Notes: a model not told the origin generated them from the letters alone. DNA of 24,882 nucleotides from JBKHBQ01 sp046542305 (GCA_046542305.1 JBKHBQ010000023.1:1-24882); one strand, 5' to 3'. Positions 14,638-23,094 are shown, numbered from the stretch's first letter. Made by a program: numbers and translations.

Positions 14638-14961
14638 TTACAGGCTTTCCTTCAAATCCTCCAGGAATTTCTTCATCTTTTTAAGTGACCGCACCACTTC
14701 GGCTTTGTCGATGGTATCGTCGGGATTCTGCTGCATTTTTTCCTTGGCGCCCTGCAGGGTGAATCCACGTTCTTTAACCAGATGATAAATGGTATGAAAA
14801 TTTTCCACATCACGCGGGGTGAAAAGGCGGTTGCCCTTCTTGTTCTTTTTGGGCTGAATAATGTCGAACTCTTTTTCCCAAAAGCGGATCAGTGACGTAT
14901 TTACGCCAAACATTTTTGCAACTTCGCCAATGGTGTAGTATAGTTTTTCCGGTGGAAGCAA
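14638..14961 (-). CDS. MerR family transcriptional regulator
   Basis: The 107-residue protein is a MerR-type winged helix-turn-helix regulator. It has the N-terminal YYTIGEVAKMFGVNTSLIRFW (residues 8-28, the HTH), the wing region with KKNKKGNRLFTPRDVENF, and a helical segment ending in a short coiled coil of Lys, Leu and Glu (VRSLKKMKKFLEDLKESL). It lacks an effector-binding domain and metal-binding cysteines, as in the small MerR proteins conserved across Bacteroidota, often near cell-wall or M23 peptidase genes. The target is unknown. The only start giving a proper N terminus is TTG at 14961; upstream in frame there is a TAA (14977-14979) and no ATG. It lies 127 bp beyond the M23 gene stop on the same strand. 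Confidence 0.88.
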   Translation of the reverse strand: MLPPEKLYYTIGEVAKMFGVNTSLIRFWEKEFDIIQPKKNKKGNRLFTPRDVENFHTIYHLVKERGFTLQGAKEKMQQNPDDTIDKAEVVRSLKKMKKFLEDLKESL

Positions 14962-14975
14962 GGAGAATATGTTTT

Positions 14976-15009
14976 GTTAATCGTTAATGGTTATTTGTTA
15001 ATCATTAAT
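14976..15009. repeat. Paired 13-bp AT-rich direct repeats upstream of the MerR gene
   Basis: gttaatcgttaat (14976-14988) and gttaatcattaat (14997-15009) differ at one base and are spaced 21 bp start to start, two helical turns. They lie immediately upstream of the MerR start, so an autoregulatory site is possible. AT-rich repeats of the TTAATC type are also frequent in intergenic DNA. Confidence 0.4.
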
Positions 15010-15088
15010 CGTAATTTCTTTTTGGTTATTGCCGTTCCGCCTTCATGCGCTACGGCAAGACAAGCTGCCGACTGAATACGCCACCCGA

Positions 15089-16060
15089 CTAATCAAGCGA
15101 CTGCGACGGCCGCGATGACAGCTCCAGGATCAGCTCGTATTCTTCAGGTGTAATGTCGTTGAAAAAGAAATTGATCGGGTCGATGGACTTGCCGTTTTTC
15201 TTTACCTCGTAATGGAGATGCGGCGCGGTGGACTTGCCTGTATTGCCCACGGTGGCAATCACCTGCCCGCGTTTTACCTTCTGTCCCTTCTTTACAAGAA
15301 TTTTATCGCAATGCGCATAAAACGTTTCATACCCGAATCCGTGATCGATCATGACGCTGTGGCCGTATGCCCGTTTGGATTTGCTGATTTTCACCACGGT
15401 GCCGTCGCCGGTGCTGTATATCTCTGTGCCAATGGGAGCAGAAAAATCTACCCCTTCATGAAATTTCATCACCTTGTAAAATGGATCCATCCGGTAGCCG
15501 AAGTACGACGAAAGCCGTTTCAGATCTTTGTTGTTGATGGGCTGGATGGCCGGCATGGAAGCCAGAAATGCCGCCTTGTTTTTGGCCATTTCAAATACCT
15601 CATCAAACGATTTTGACTGCACCACCAACTGGCTGGTGATCTGGTCGAGCTTTTTGGTGGTTTCAATCAGGATGTCCGAGTTTTTGTATCCTTCGAGCCT
15701 GGCATAACGATCCACACCGCCGTAACCGGCTTTCCTGACCGAGCTTGGAATTGGATCTGCTTCGAAGATCACGCGATAAATATTGTCGTCGCGGTCCTGC
15801 AACTCATCCATTACCGCTACCACCTGATCCATTCTGTCGTTGAGCAGCTCGTACTGGAACTGCATCTGTGCCAGTTCGCGCTTCAAAATTTTTTCCTTGG
15901 GGGAATCAAAAAAGTTATAGGCCAGAAATAACACCAGGGCGGCATACACCAGTCCGCTCATCAGATACAGGAAAAGCCGCCCGAGCTTGCGGCGGATCGG
16001 GTGCTTGAACTTCTCGTAAGTAAGTGTGTGCGGATTAAAAACGTATTTTTCTTTCGACAT
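15089..16060 (-). CDS. Membrane-anchored M23 family (LytM-type) metallopeptidase
   Basis: The 323-residue protein has a short cytoplasmic N terminus with basic residues, a membrane helix (about 29-50), a coiled-coil-like region (about 54-160, EKILKRELAQMQFQYELLND and following) and a C-terminal M23 domain (about 180-300). The Zn ligands are visible: H201 and D205 in FHEGVDFSAP, and H283 in APHLHYEV, with H250 in FYAH and H281 nearby. All are present, so the domain should be an active glycyl-endopeptidase or DD-endopeptidase of peptidoglycan rather than a degenerate activator. It acts in the periplasm. The ATG at 16060 is well placed. It is divergent from alaS with overlapping promoters, and the MerR gene follows it. 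Confidence 0.93.
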   Translation of the reverse strand: MSKEKYVFNPHTLTYEKFKHPIRRKLGRLFLYLMSGLVYAALVLFLAYNFFDSPKEKILKRELAQMQFQYELLNDRMDQVVAVMDELQDRDDNIYRVIFEADPIPSSVRKAGYGGVDRYARLEGYKNSDILIETTKKLDQITSQLVVQSKSFDEVFEMAKNKAAFLASMPAIQPINNKDLKRLSSYFGYRMDPFYKVMKFHEGVDFSAPIGTEIYSTGDGTVVKISKSKRAYGHSVMIDHGFGYETFYAHCDKILVKKGQKVKRGQVIATVGNTGKSTAPHLHYEVKKNGKSIDPINFFFNDITPEEYELILELSSRPSQSLD

Positions 16061-16092
16061 AAATCCTAATCAGGCCATTTGGTATTTTCACG

Positions 16093-16123
16093 CAAAATTA
16101 ATCAAAAAAACTAACTTTGCAAC
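16093..16123 (-). promoter_or_regulatory. Promoter of the M23 peptidase gene
   Basis: On the minus strand GTTG (16123-16120), a 19-nt spacer and TAATTTTG (16100-16093) resemble the TTTG/TAnnTTTG consensus; the -7 box is exact and the -33 box has one mismatch. Its spacer overlaps the alaS -7 box. Confidence 0.5.
16112..16119 (+). promoter_or_regulatory. -7 promoter element for alaS
   Basis: TAACTTTG matches TAnnTTTG exactly and lies 50 nt before the alaS ATG. No clear TTTG is visible at the -33 position. Confidence 0.5.
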
Positions 16124-16169
16124 GCTGCCAGAAATAGTAATCAGCTGCAAATTGTTAATATTAACTTGT

Positions 16170-18791
16170 ATGAAATCAGCGCAAATCAGACGTACTTTTC
16201 TTGAATTTTTCGAAAGCAAACAACATAAAATCGTCCCTTCGGCGCCCATGGTGGTGAAGAACGATCCCACCCTGATGTTTACCAACGCCGGCATGAACCA
16301 GTTCAAGGACGTATTCCTGGGAAATGCGCCGGTGAAATATCCGCGGATTGCGGATACACAGAAATGCCTGCGCGTTTCCGGAAAGCACAACGACCTGGAG
16401 GAAGTAGGGCATGACACCTATCACCATACTATGTTCGAAATGCTGGGCAACTGGTCGTTTGGCGATTATTTCAAGAAGGAAGCCATTCAGTGGGGGTGGG
16501 AACTGCTGACGGTGGTTTACCAACTGAAACCGGAAAACCTGTATGTATCCGTATTTGGCGGTGATGAGGAAGACGGGCTGCCCCCGGATGATGAAGCTCA
16601 TAAATACTGGAGCCGCATCGTTCCCGAAGAGCGAATCCTTTATGGTTCGAAAAAGGATAATTTCTGGGAAATGGGCGATACCGGCCCCTGCGGCCCCTGC
16701 TCGGAAATTCATGTGGATTTGCGCAGCGACGAAGAAAAACAGCAGACCCCGGCTCGTGAACTGGTGAATAAGGATCATCCCGAGGTGATCGAGATATGGA
16801 ACCTGGTTTTCATCGAATTCAACCGCATGGCTAATGGAAAGCTGGTGCAGTTGCCTGCCAGACATGTGGATACCGGCATGGGTTTCGAACGCCTCACGAT
16901 GGCCCTGCAGGGCAAAAAATCGAATTACGATACAGATATTTTCCAGCCCATCATTCAGGAAATCGGTAGGATTGCCGGAAAAAAATACGGCGTGGACAAA
17001 AAAACCGACATCGCCATGCGCGTGATCGCCGACCACCTGCGTGCCATCAGCTTTGCCATTGCCGACGGACAACTGCCCTCCAACAACAAGGCCGGTTACG
17101 TGATTCGGCGCATCCTGCGCCGCGCCGTTCGCTACGGTTTTACTTTCCTCGACCTGAAGGATCCGTTCATCAATAAACTGGTTCCGGTGCTGGTGAGGGA
17201 AATGGGAGAATTTTTCCCGGAGATCGTTTCGCAGCAGGAACTCATCGAAAAAGTGATCACCGAAGAGGAACAGGCTTTCCTGCGAACGCTATCGCAGGGT
17301 ATCAGACGGTTCGACCAATATCTCGATTTGCACCCCGACAGCGATACCATCGACGGCGCATTTGCCTTCGAGCTGTTCGATACCTACGGATTTCCCATCG
17401 ACCTCACCCAGCTTATGGCACGCGAAAAAGGGATGAAGGTGGATATGGAAGGATTTTCCAAAGGATTGCAGGAACAAAAAAACCGCTCGCGCAAGGCCGC
17501 GGAAATTGATACCGACGACTGGGTAGTAGTGAGGAAAGGCGATGATGCCACCCGATTTCTTGGGTATAAAACCCTGGAAACCGAAGCCCGCATCATGAAA
17601 GTGAGAAAGGTGACCACAAAGAAAAAAGCATATTTCCAGATCGTGTTGGATCAAACGCCGTTCTATGCCGAATCGGGCGGACAGGTGGGCGACCGCGGTG
17701 TGCTGGAAAATGAAACCGACCGCGTGTATATTGTCGATACTCAGAAGGAAAACGAACTGGTGATTCACATCACTGAAAAGCTCCCCGAAGATCTGTCTGC
17801 CGGATTTATGGCCAGGGTGGATGCCGAAAAGCGCCGCCTGACCGTGAACAACCACTCGGCCACCCACCTGATGCATGCCGCACTTAAAAAGGTGCTGGGC
17901 AGCCATGTGGAGCAGCGCGGATCGCTGGTGGATGAAACCAGGCTGCGGTTCGACTTTTCCCATTTTTCCAGAATGACGGAGGAAGAGATTCGTAAGGTGG
18001 AACACATCGTCAACAGGAAGATTCGCGAAAACATTCCCATCGCCGAACAGTGCGACGTGCCTCTGGATGAAGCCCGCAGCATGGGCGCCGCAGCCTTGTT
18101 CGGCGAAAAGTACGGCGAAAAGGTTCGTGTGATCACTTTCGATCCCGCTTATTCCATTGAATTGTGCGGAGGTACGCACGTGCCGGCCACCGGGCAGATC
18201 GGAATGTTCAAGATCGTTACTGAAACCGCCATTGCCGCCGGGATCCGCCGCATCGAAGCCATTACAGCCGACAGGGTGGAGGACCTGCTCTACGAACAGG
18301 AGTCGGTGCTGAACAGCCTGCGCGAAATCCTCAAAAGCCAGAAAGACGTGGTGAAGGCCGCACAAACGCTGATGGATGAGCGGAAGGAAATGGAAAAACA
18401 GATCGAGGAGTTGAAGAACGAAAAGGTGGCCTCGCTCAAAATGATCCTGAAAAACCGCGCCGAGCAGATCAATGGCATCAATTTTATCGCCCATAAACTC
18501 GATGGCGATATGCAGACCGCCAAAAACCTGGCCTTCCAGATGAAGGATGTGGTGGATAACCTGTTTCTGGTGATCGGCAACGAAGCCGACGGAAAAGCAA
18601 ACCTCACGGTGATGATCTCAGATAACCTGACTAAGGAAAAAGGCATGAACGCCGGACACATCATCCGTGACCTCGCCAAAGAAATCCAGGGCGGGGGAGG
18701 CGGACAGCCACATTTTGCCACGGCGGGAGGTAAAAATCCCGAAGGTCTGGACAGGGCCCTCGAAAAAGCCAGAGCTTTAATCAACGCATAA
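16170..18791 (+). CDS. alaS: Alanyl-tRNA synthetase
   Basis: The 873-residue class II aminoacyl-tRNA synthetase attaches alanine to tRNA-Ala and edits mischarged Ser and Gly. Domains in order are the catalytic core (from MKSAQIRRTFLEFFESKQHK, with MFTNAGMNQFKDVFLG and the FEMLGNWSFGDYFK motif), the editing domain with HSATH (562-566) and CGGTH (666-670), which carry the four metal ligands, a coiled coil (about 690-760), and the C-Ala domain with a Gly-rich GGGGGQPHFATAGG (about 840-853). The length is normal. The ATG at 16170 is chosen because the family begins with this Met-Lys-Ser/Thr segment; a start at 16026 would add 48 residues of non-family sequence. It ends convergently with the malonyl-CoA decarboxylase gene after a 33-bp gap. 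Confidence 0.97.
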   Translation: MKSAQIRRTFLEFFESKQHKIVPSAPMVVKNDPTLMFTNAGMNQFKDVFLGNAPVKYPRIADTQKCLRVSGKHNDLEEVGHDTYHHTMFEMLGNWSFGDYFKKEAIQWGWELLTVVYQLKPENLYVSVFGGDEEDGLPPDDEAHKYWSRIVPEERILYGSKKDNFWEMGDTGPCGPCSEIHVDLRSDEEKQQTPARELVNKDHPEVIEIWNLVFIEFNRMANGKLVQLPARHVDTGMGFERLTMALQGKKSNYDTDIFQPIIQEIGRIAGKKYGVDKKTDIAMRVIADHLRAISFAIADGQLPSNNKAGYVIRRILRRAVRYGFTFLDLKDPFINKLVPVLVREMGEFFPEIVSQQELIEKVITEEEQAFLRTLSQGIRRFDQYLDLHPDSDTIDGAFAFELFDTYGFPIDLTQLMAREKGMKVDMEGFSKGLQEQKNRSRKAAEIDTDDWVVVRKGDDATRFLGYKTLETEARIMKVRKVTTKKKAYFQIVLDQTPFYAESGGQVGDRGVLENETDRVYIVDTQKENELVIHITEKLPEDLSAGFMARVDAEKRRLTVNNHSATHLMHAALKKVLGSHVEQRGSLVDETRLRFDFSHFSRMTEEEIRKVEHIVNRKIRENIPIAEQCDVPLDEARSMGAAALFGEKYGEKVRVITFDPAYSIELCGGTHVPATGQIGMFKIVTETAIAAGIRRIEAITADRVEDLLYEQESVLNSLREILKSQKDVVKAAQTLMDERKEMEKQIEELKNEKVASLKMILKNRAEQINGINFIAHKLDGDMQTAKNLAFQMKDVVDNLFLVIGNEADGKANLTVMISDNLTKEKGMNAGHIIRDLAKEIQGGGGGQPHFATAGGKNPEGLDRALEKARALINA

Positions 18792-18824
18792 AAAGAGACG
18801 GAGATCATTACATGACCTGAAGTT

Positions 18825-20138
18825 TTATCCAACGAGCGATCGCACGCTTTTGGATATAGCCAGTTCTCCGCGCTGGACGTACTGCTCGTGATTACGTTCG
18901 ATCTGTTTGAGGTCGTACAGGTAGTTTACCATCAGTCCGAATGATTCGGCCAGGCCATGGGACGAATTGTTTCCCATCCAATTGATGCGGTAAAGCTGTG
19001 CGCCGTTTCCGAAATGAAACCTTGCCACCGAATTCAGCGGTTTGCCACCTCGTTTTACAAGCACCAGGTAATTGGCGCAGGCGCGCAGGAGCGGCTTTTT
19101 CAGCGCCTCACTCTTTGCTTCATCCCGGTACCAGTTTTCATCCTGAAGCAATTTCAGGGCTTCCAGGTCTTTTTGCGGGATCAGTTTGCTGCCGGATTTT
19201 TCCATTTCCTGCCTCAGCCACGCTGTAAATCCCGGCACCGGCGAGAGGGTGCTGTAGGTTTTTACCGATGGCAGTTCTGTGTCGAGTTCCGTCACCACCA
19301 TCTTGATCAGGAAATTTCCAAGCGGGATTTTCCACAGTCCGCGCTGGCAGTTGTTGATCGAATAAAAAATGGCGGTGTCAGCTTCGCCGTTCAGCCGGCT
19401 TTCTTCGGAAATGATGGACTGAATGGATGAGGATATGCCCCGTGTGAGCGCCACTTCCACAAAGATCAGCGGCTCGTCCTCAAGCGAAGGATGAAAATAG
19501 GCGAAGCATCGGCGGTCGGCAGCGAGGCGTTTTTTCAGGTCGTTCCAGTTTTCGATGTCATGAACGGCTTCATAGCGGATAATCTTTTCGAGGATGGAAG
19601 CTTCGGTATCCCAATCGATTTTTCTGAGGATAAGGAATCCCGGATTGAACCATGAGGTGAGCAGGTTTTTCAGATCTTCATCCACAGGCCGCAGTTCGGG
19701 GTGATCTTTTAAAAGGCCAAGCAAATCCTCACGCATCGACACGATTTCCTGCGTACCGTCGGGTGCTATGATCATACGGCTGAAAAGCTTCCGCCGGTTG
19801 GATTTCATTTGCTCCGAGAGCATTGCCAGGGTCCGTTCGTCAGGCTTGTTGATGAATGCTTCTGCAGAGGTTTTGATCATTTTCAAATCAGGGGTCATCC
19901 GCCGATTTAATTCCTGAAAAAATGCAAGTTTCTCTTTATTTTCCAATGCTTTATACCTCTTGATCACCTCACGGGCCAAAGCGATACCGGAAGCAACGCC
20001 TTTGTGTGAAATTAAATCGTCGCAGAGATTCAGCAGGTTATTGATCGACCTGCCCCTGACCCGCCGGAGGTCGAGAAACTTTTCGCCGGCGTCGGCGATG
20101 GAATCCACGAGGTTTTTTGTAAAACGTCCGATATTCAT
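18825..20138 (-). CDS. Malonyl-CoA decarboxylase
   Basis: The 437-residue protein matches malonyl-CoA decarboxylase, which converts malonyl-CoA to acetyl-CoA and CO2. An N-terminal helical domain (about residues 1-140) precedes the GNAT-like catalytic domain. Visible conserved blocks are FHPSLEDEPLIFVEVALT (215-232), FYSINNCQRGL then GNFLIKMVV (258-282), TLSPVPGF (297-304, containing the Ser conserved at the active site) and RFHFGNGAQLYRINW (373-387, containing the conserved His). The catalytic Ser-His pair therefore seems present. No mitochondrial or signal peptide is visible, so it should be cytoplasmic. It lies 72 bp downstream of the pseudouridine synthase gene on the same strand. The ATG at 20138 gives a plausible N terminus. 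Malonate-use genes (mdc or matB) are not visible nearby. Confidence 0.88.
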   Translation of the reverse strand: MNIGRFTKNLVDSIADAGEKFLDLRRVRGRSINNLLNLCDDLISHKGVASGIALAREVIKRYKALENKEKLAFFQELNRRMTPDLKMIKTSAEAFINKPDERTLAMLSEQMKSNRRKLFSRMIIAPDGTQEIVSMREDLLGLLKDHPELRPVDEDLKNLLTSWFNPGFLILRKIDWDTEASILEKIIRYEAVHDIENWNDLKKRLAADRRCFAYFHPSLEDEPLIFVEVALTRGISSSIQSIISEESRLNGEADTAIFYSINNCQRGLWKIPLGNFLIKMVVTELDTELPSVKTYSTLSPVPGFTAWLRQEMEKSGSKLIPQKDLEALKLLQDENWYRDEAKSEALKKPLLRACANYLVLVKRGGKPLNSVARFHFGNGAQLYRINWMGNNSSHGLAESFGLMVNYLYDLKQIERNHEQYVQRGELAISKSVRSLVG

Positions 20139-20210
20139 GGTGTTTCATTTTTTTGGAGATCGTTAAAATTAGGAAAAAATCCGAAACGAATCAAGAGATG
20201 TTTTCTCGCC

Positions 20211-20918
20211 TTACATGAACGGTGTCTGTTCCTCTGATCTCCAGCCCATAACGCCTGCGATGCGTATAAATTCACTTCCGGGCTTTGCGGCGATAGATAA
20301 TTTTTCATTTGTTTGCGGATGCACGAAGCAAATCTGTGAGGCATGCAGCATCATCTCCCTGAGGCTGAATTTTTCGAGAAACAACCGGTTTTGCTTGTTG
20401 CACCCGTGCGGACGGTCGCCGATAATGGGATGGAGGATGTGGGCGAAATGCCTTCGGATCTGGTGCATGCGTCCGGTTTCAGGATTTACCTTCACCAGCG
20501 AATAGCGCGAGCTGATATGGGTGTGGGAGGGAAAACCGAGTTCTGCGGTGGCCAGCGTGCTATAATTTGTTGCAGCCTGCTGATAGGTGCCGTTTTCCTT
20601 TTTCAGCGGATAATCGATCCGCCCTTCTTTTTCGGTGTAGCCGCGAACGATGGCGAGATAGGTTTTGTGGATCTTACCGGTGGCAAACAGATGCTGGAGG
20701 GCGGCATCGGTATTTTTGTCGAGCGAAAACAGCAGCACTCCGCTGGTTTTGCGGTCCAGGCGATGAGCGGGAAATACATGCTGCCCCACCTGATTGCGCA
20801 GAATCTGCACGGCAAATTCCGTTGCATCACCGGCAAGGGCACTGCGGTGCACCAGCAGCCCGGCCGGTTTGTTTACCGCCAGCAGGTATTGGTCGCGATA
20901 TATTATTTCCAGTTCCAA
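20211..20918 (-). CDS. truC: RluA family pseudouridine synthase, TruC-like
   Basis: The 235-residue protein isomerises uridine to pseudouridine in RNA. The RluA-family catalytic block HRLDRKTSG (52-60, catalytic Asp at residue 55) and the N-terminal VNKPAGLLVHRS are clear. The region GRMHQIRRHFAHILHPIIGD, followed by PHGCNKQNRLF, is typical of TruC, which modifies U65 of tRNA, rather than RluC/D, and no S4 domain is present. The start is TTG at 20918: it gives exactly the family N terminus, and no in-frame ATG is close upstream. The target assignment is by family resemblance only. It is possibly co-transcribed with the malonyl-CoA decarboxylase gene. Confidence 0.87.
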   Translation of the reverse strand: MELEIIYRDQYLLAVNKPAGLLVHRSALAGDATEFAVQILRNQVGQHVFPAHRLDRKTSGVLLFSLDKNTDAALQHLFATGKIHKTYLAIVRGYTEKEGRIDYPLKKENGTYQQAATNYSTLATAELGFPSHTHISSRYSLVKVNPETGRMHQIRRHFAHILHPIIGDRPHGCNKQNRLFLEKFSLREMMLHASQICFVHPQTNEKLSIAAKPGSEFIRIAGVMGWRSEEQTPFM

Positions 20919-20956
20919 AACAAGGGCAAAAGTCGGATATTTTAGGTTCGGATGAT

Positions 20957-20992
20957 AAAAAAAGTTCCCGAAGCCAAAAAGCCCCGGGAGCT
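20957..20992 (-). terminator. Terminator of the YceI gene
   Basis: On the minus strand AGCTCCCG and CGGGAACT (one G-T) enclose further G-T-rich pairing and a T-rich loop, followed by seven T. It lies about 100 bp beyond the YceI stop and just before the TruC start. Confidence 0.65.
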
Positions 20993-21091
20993 AAAACCTG
21001 AGAATAACACCTGTGAGGATTGCCAGATTATAAAAATCGTGGGACGGTGTGTAGCAGCAGGTTTGTTATGCGCGCGTTCAGGGTGTCTCCC

Positions 21092-21661
21092 TTATTTTCT
21101 GGAGATACCTTCAAGTGGTTCGAGCTCAATATCCACCGTTATTTTGATTTCTTCGGCAATATTGTTAACCACTGTTTTGGGTATTTTAATGTCGTAATCG
21201 TCCACCCCGACCATAAATTCAGAAGTTCCGGCGATGCTTCCCGATTTCACCTCGAACGTGCCTTTGGAAGTTACAGGTTGTGTTACGCCGTGGATGGTAA
21301 GATCTCCTTCAACAACAGCCGCGTAAGTACCCGGTTTAGTAAAATCGATCTCGTGAAGATTGCTGACTTTTCCTTTGAAAACCGAAGTGGGATACTTGTC
21401 GGATTCCAGGTAGTTCTCGTTAAAATGTTCCTGCATCAGCGCTTTTTCGAACTGGAAAGACTTGATCAATACCTTGAAGACAAACTCCCCGGTTTCGGTA
21501 TCCAGCACGGCATTCACCTGATTGTTGTGCGCTTCGATGTCCTCGAGCGGAGCGCTGGAATAAAAGCTGATATGTCCGTTTTTTGTAATAAACTTCTGCG
21601 CAAAGGCTGAAGTGGTGAATAGCAGCAAGGCTATGGCTATGATACTGAATGTAGTTTTCAT
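21092..21661 (-). CDS. YceI family periplasmic lipid-binding-like protein
   Basis: The 189-residue protein has a Sec signal peptide (MKTTFSIIAIALLLFTTSAFAQ; cleavage after about residue 22) and a mature part of about 167 residues with the YceI lipocalin-like beta barrel. Hallmarks are GHISFYSSAPLEDIEAHNN, SFQFEKALMQEHFNENYLES, YPTSVFKGKV and GDLTIHGVTQPV. Family members bind polyisoprenoids or other amphiphiles in the periplasm; the physiological role is unsettled. The ATG at 21661 is chosen because it begins the signal peptide; an upstream in-frame start at 21688 would spoil it. It begins 55 bp after the propeller gene on the same strand and has a terminator downstream. Confidence 0.92.
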   Translation of the reverse strand: MKTTFSIIAIALLLFTTSAFAQKFITKNGHISFYSSAPLEDIEAHNNQVNAVLDTETGEFVFKVLIKSFQFEKALMQEHFNENYLESDKYPTSVFKGKVSNLHEIDFTKPGTYAAVVEGDLTIHGVTQPVTSKGTFEVKSGSIAGTSEFMVGVDDYDIKIPKTVVNNIAEEIKITVDIELEPLEGISRK

Positions 21662-21716
21662 GATATGTGATTTTTTGATGATTTCCAATATTAACTGTAA
21701 ATGTTTTTATAAGTTC

Positions 21717-22910
21717 TTAGTTGATGATGATTTTCCCGCACAGCGTGTTTTTATCATCGAACAGGATCTGGTAAAAATAAACCCCGGCGACCAGGTCTTT
21801 GCGGCTTATGATAAGTTCTCCGGTGCGGAATCGCCCCAGGTCTTTTACAACGGAACCGCTCAGATCGATGATCTGGAGTTGATAGGGCTTTCCGGTGTAA
21901 TCGTTGATGATAAGTGTGGCTTTATCTGAAAGCGGATTTGGCGAGATGATTACCTGTTCAAAAGCGTGGTTTTCTACGATGGAAGTGGAAGGTGCATAGC
22001 GCAGGATGGTTCCTTCGCGGCCCACTGCATAGCCGTGCGAGGCGTCGCTGAAGTGAATGTCGAGTAAGCGTTCGGTAGTTAATGGTACTTCAGTATTCCA
22101 CAGGTTTCCTGCGTTGGTAGTATAAACGATCACCCCGTCGCGGCCTGCAGCAAATCCGTTTTGCATGTCGTAAAAATGAATGGCATTCAGTTTGCTGAGC
22201 GTCAGCGACACCTGGTCCACCCAGGTCATCCCGCCGTCAGTGGATTTTTTGATAATCCCCTCGTCGGCAGCCAGGTATGCGGTGGAGGCATCCACGAAGA
22301 ATACATCATTGATATCCTCGATAATGCCGGTGTTTACATTTTCCCAGCTATTGCCACCATCAGTGGTGCGGATAAAAGCTCCGGATTCGCCTACTGCACA
22401 GCCGGTATTTTCATCGCCAAAACTGATCCCGTTCAGTTCCTGCGCAACACCCGAGTTAAGCAGCATCCAGCTTTCACCGCCATCGGTGGTTTTCACGATG
22501 TTACCGCTTTCACCCGATGCCCAGCCGGTCTGGCTGTTGACAAAGCTTATGGATTTCAGGTCCCTGTTGCCCGGAGTCTGAATTTCGGTCCAACTGTTTC
22601 CGCCATCCGTGCTCTTCAGAATTATCCCCGATTCCGAGGCAATAAACCCGGTATTATCGTCAACAAAAGTGATGTCGTCATAATCAAGGTCATCGTCTGT
22701 TGATATGCTGATCCAGCTTTCGCCGCCGTTACTGGTCATCAGCAGGGTGCCTTTTTTGCCGGCTATCATGGCTTTATTGCTGTCAAAGGTGTACACGGCG
22801 AAAAGACGTTCCTCCGTTACGCCGGTAATGTTGCTCCATTGTGCGAATAATTGAGATCCTGTAAAAATTGCCAGGATCAGCATTAAGCTTGTGTATGTTT
22901 TTGCTTTCAT
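21717..22910 (-). CDS. Secreted YCF48/BNR-type beta-propeller with T9SS sorting domain
   Basis: The 397-residue protein has a Sec signal peptide (MKAKTYTSLMLILAIFTGSQ then LFAQ), a propeller of six repeats, and a C-terminal type A sorting domain (about 320-397, starting at VIISPNPLSDKATLIIND and ending GVYFYQILF...GKIIIN). Each repeat has the YCF48-like pattern GxIxxTTDGGxSW; the marker Trp residues fall at 66, 107, 148, 189, 230 and 271, exactly 41 residues apart. The sorting domain predicts export by type IX secretion and surface attachment or release. Such propellers are non-enzymatic scaffolds or ligand binders in many cases; no catalytic residues are evident. The ATG at 22910 begins a good signal peptide. 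Confidence 0.92.
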   Translation of the reverse strand: MKAKTYTSLMLILAIFTGSQLFAQWSNITGVTEERLFAVYTFDSNKAMIAGKKGTLLMTSNGGESWISISTDDDLDYDDITFVDDNTGFIASESGIILKSTDGGNSWTEIQTPGNRDLKSISFVNSQTGWASGESGNIVKTTDGGESWMLLNSGVAQELNGISFGDENTGCAVGESGAFIRTTDGGNSWENVNTGIIEDINDVFFVDASTAYLAADEGIIKKSTDGGMTWVDQVSLTLSKLNAIHFYDMQNGFAAGRDGVIVYTTNAGNLWNTEVPLTTERLLDIHFSDASHGYAVGREGTILRYAPSTSIVENHAFEQVIISPNPLSDKATLIINDYTGKPYQLQIIDLSGSVVKDLGRFRTGELIISRKDLVAGVYFYQILFDDKNTLCGKIIIN

Positions 22911-23058
22911 AATACCAAAATTTTAAAATGATTATGGTACAAAGAAAGTATGGGCACCGGGTGATAAAAAATTACTTGTGCCGAACGGGATGTTTTGGTA
23001 TGTGAACGGGAAAATGACGAAGCGGAAATCAGGGTTGCGGGTTGGCTGTAGCAGGCAT

Positions 23059-23094
23059 AAAAAAGGTGCAGCGAGCCAGAGACCCGCTGCCACC
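23059..23094 (-). terminator. Terminator of the ftsZ-yqeY segment
   Basis: On the minus strand GGTG-GCAGCG and CGCTGCACC form a nine-pair stem with one bulged base around an 11-nt loop, followed by six T. It lies 57 bp beyond the GatB/YqeY stop. Confidence 0.75.

Noticed and set aside
17289..18494. Long open frame (about 400 codons) antisense to alaS
   Set aside because: Same explanation: contained within alaS, no family resemblance, rich in His, Phe and Gln.
22911..23058. Promoter of the propeller gene
   Set aside because: TTTCTTTG near 22951 is one base off the -7 consensus and no -33 element fits, so I did not list it as a feature.
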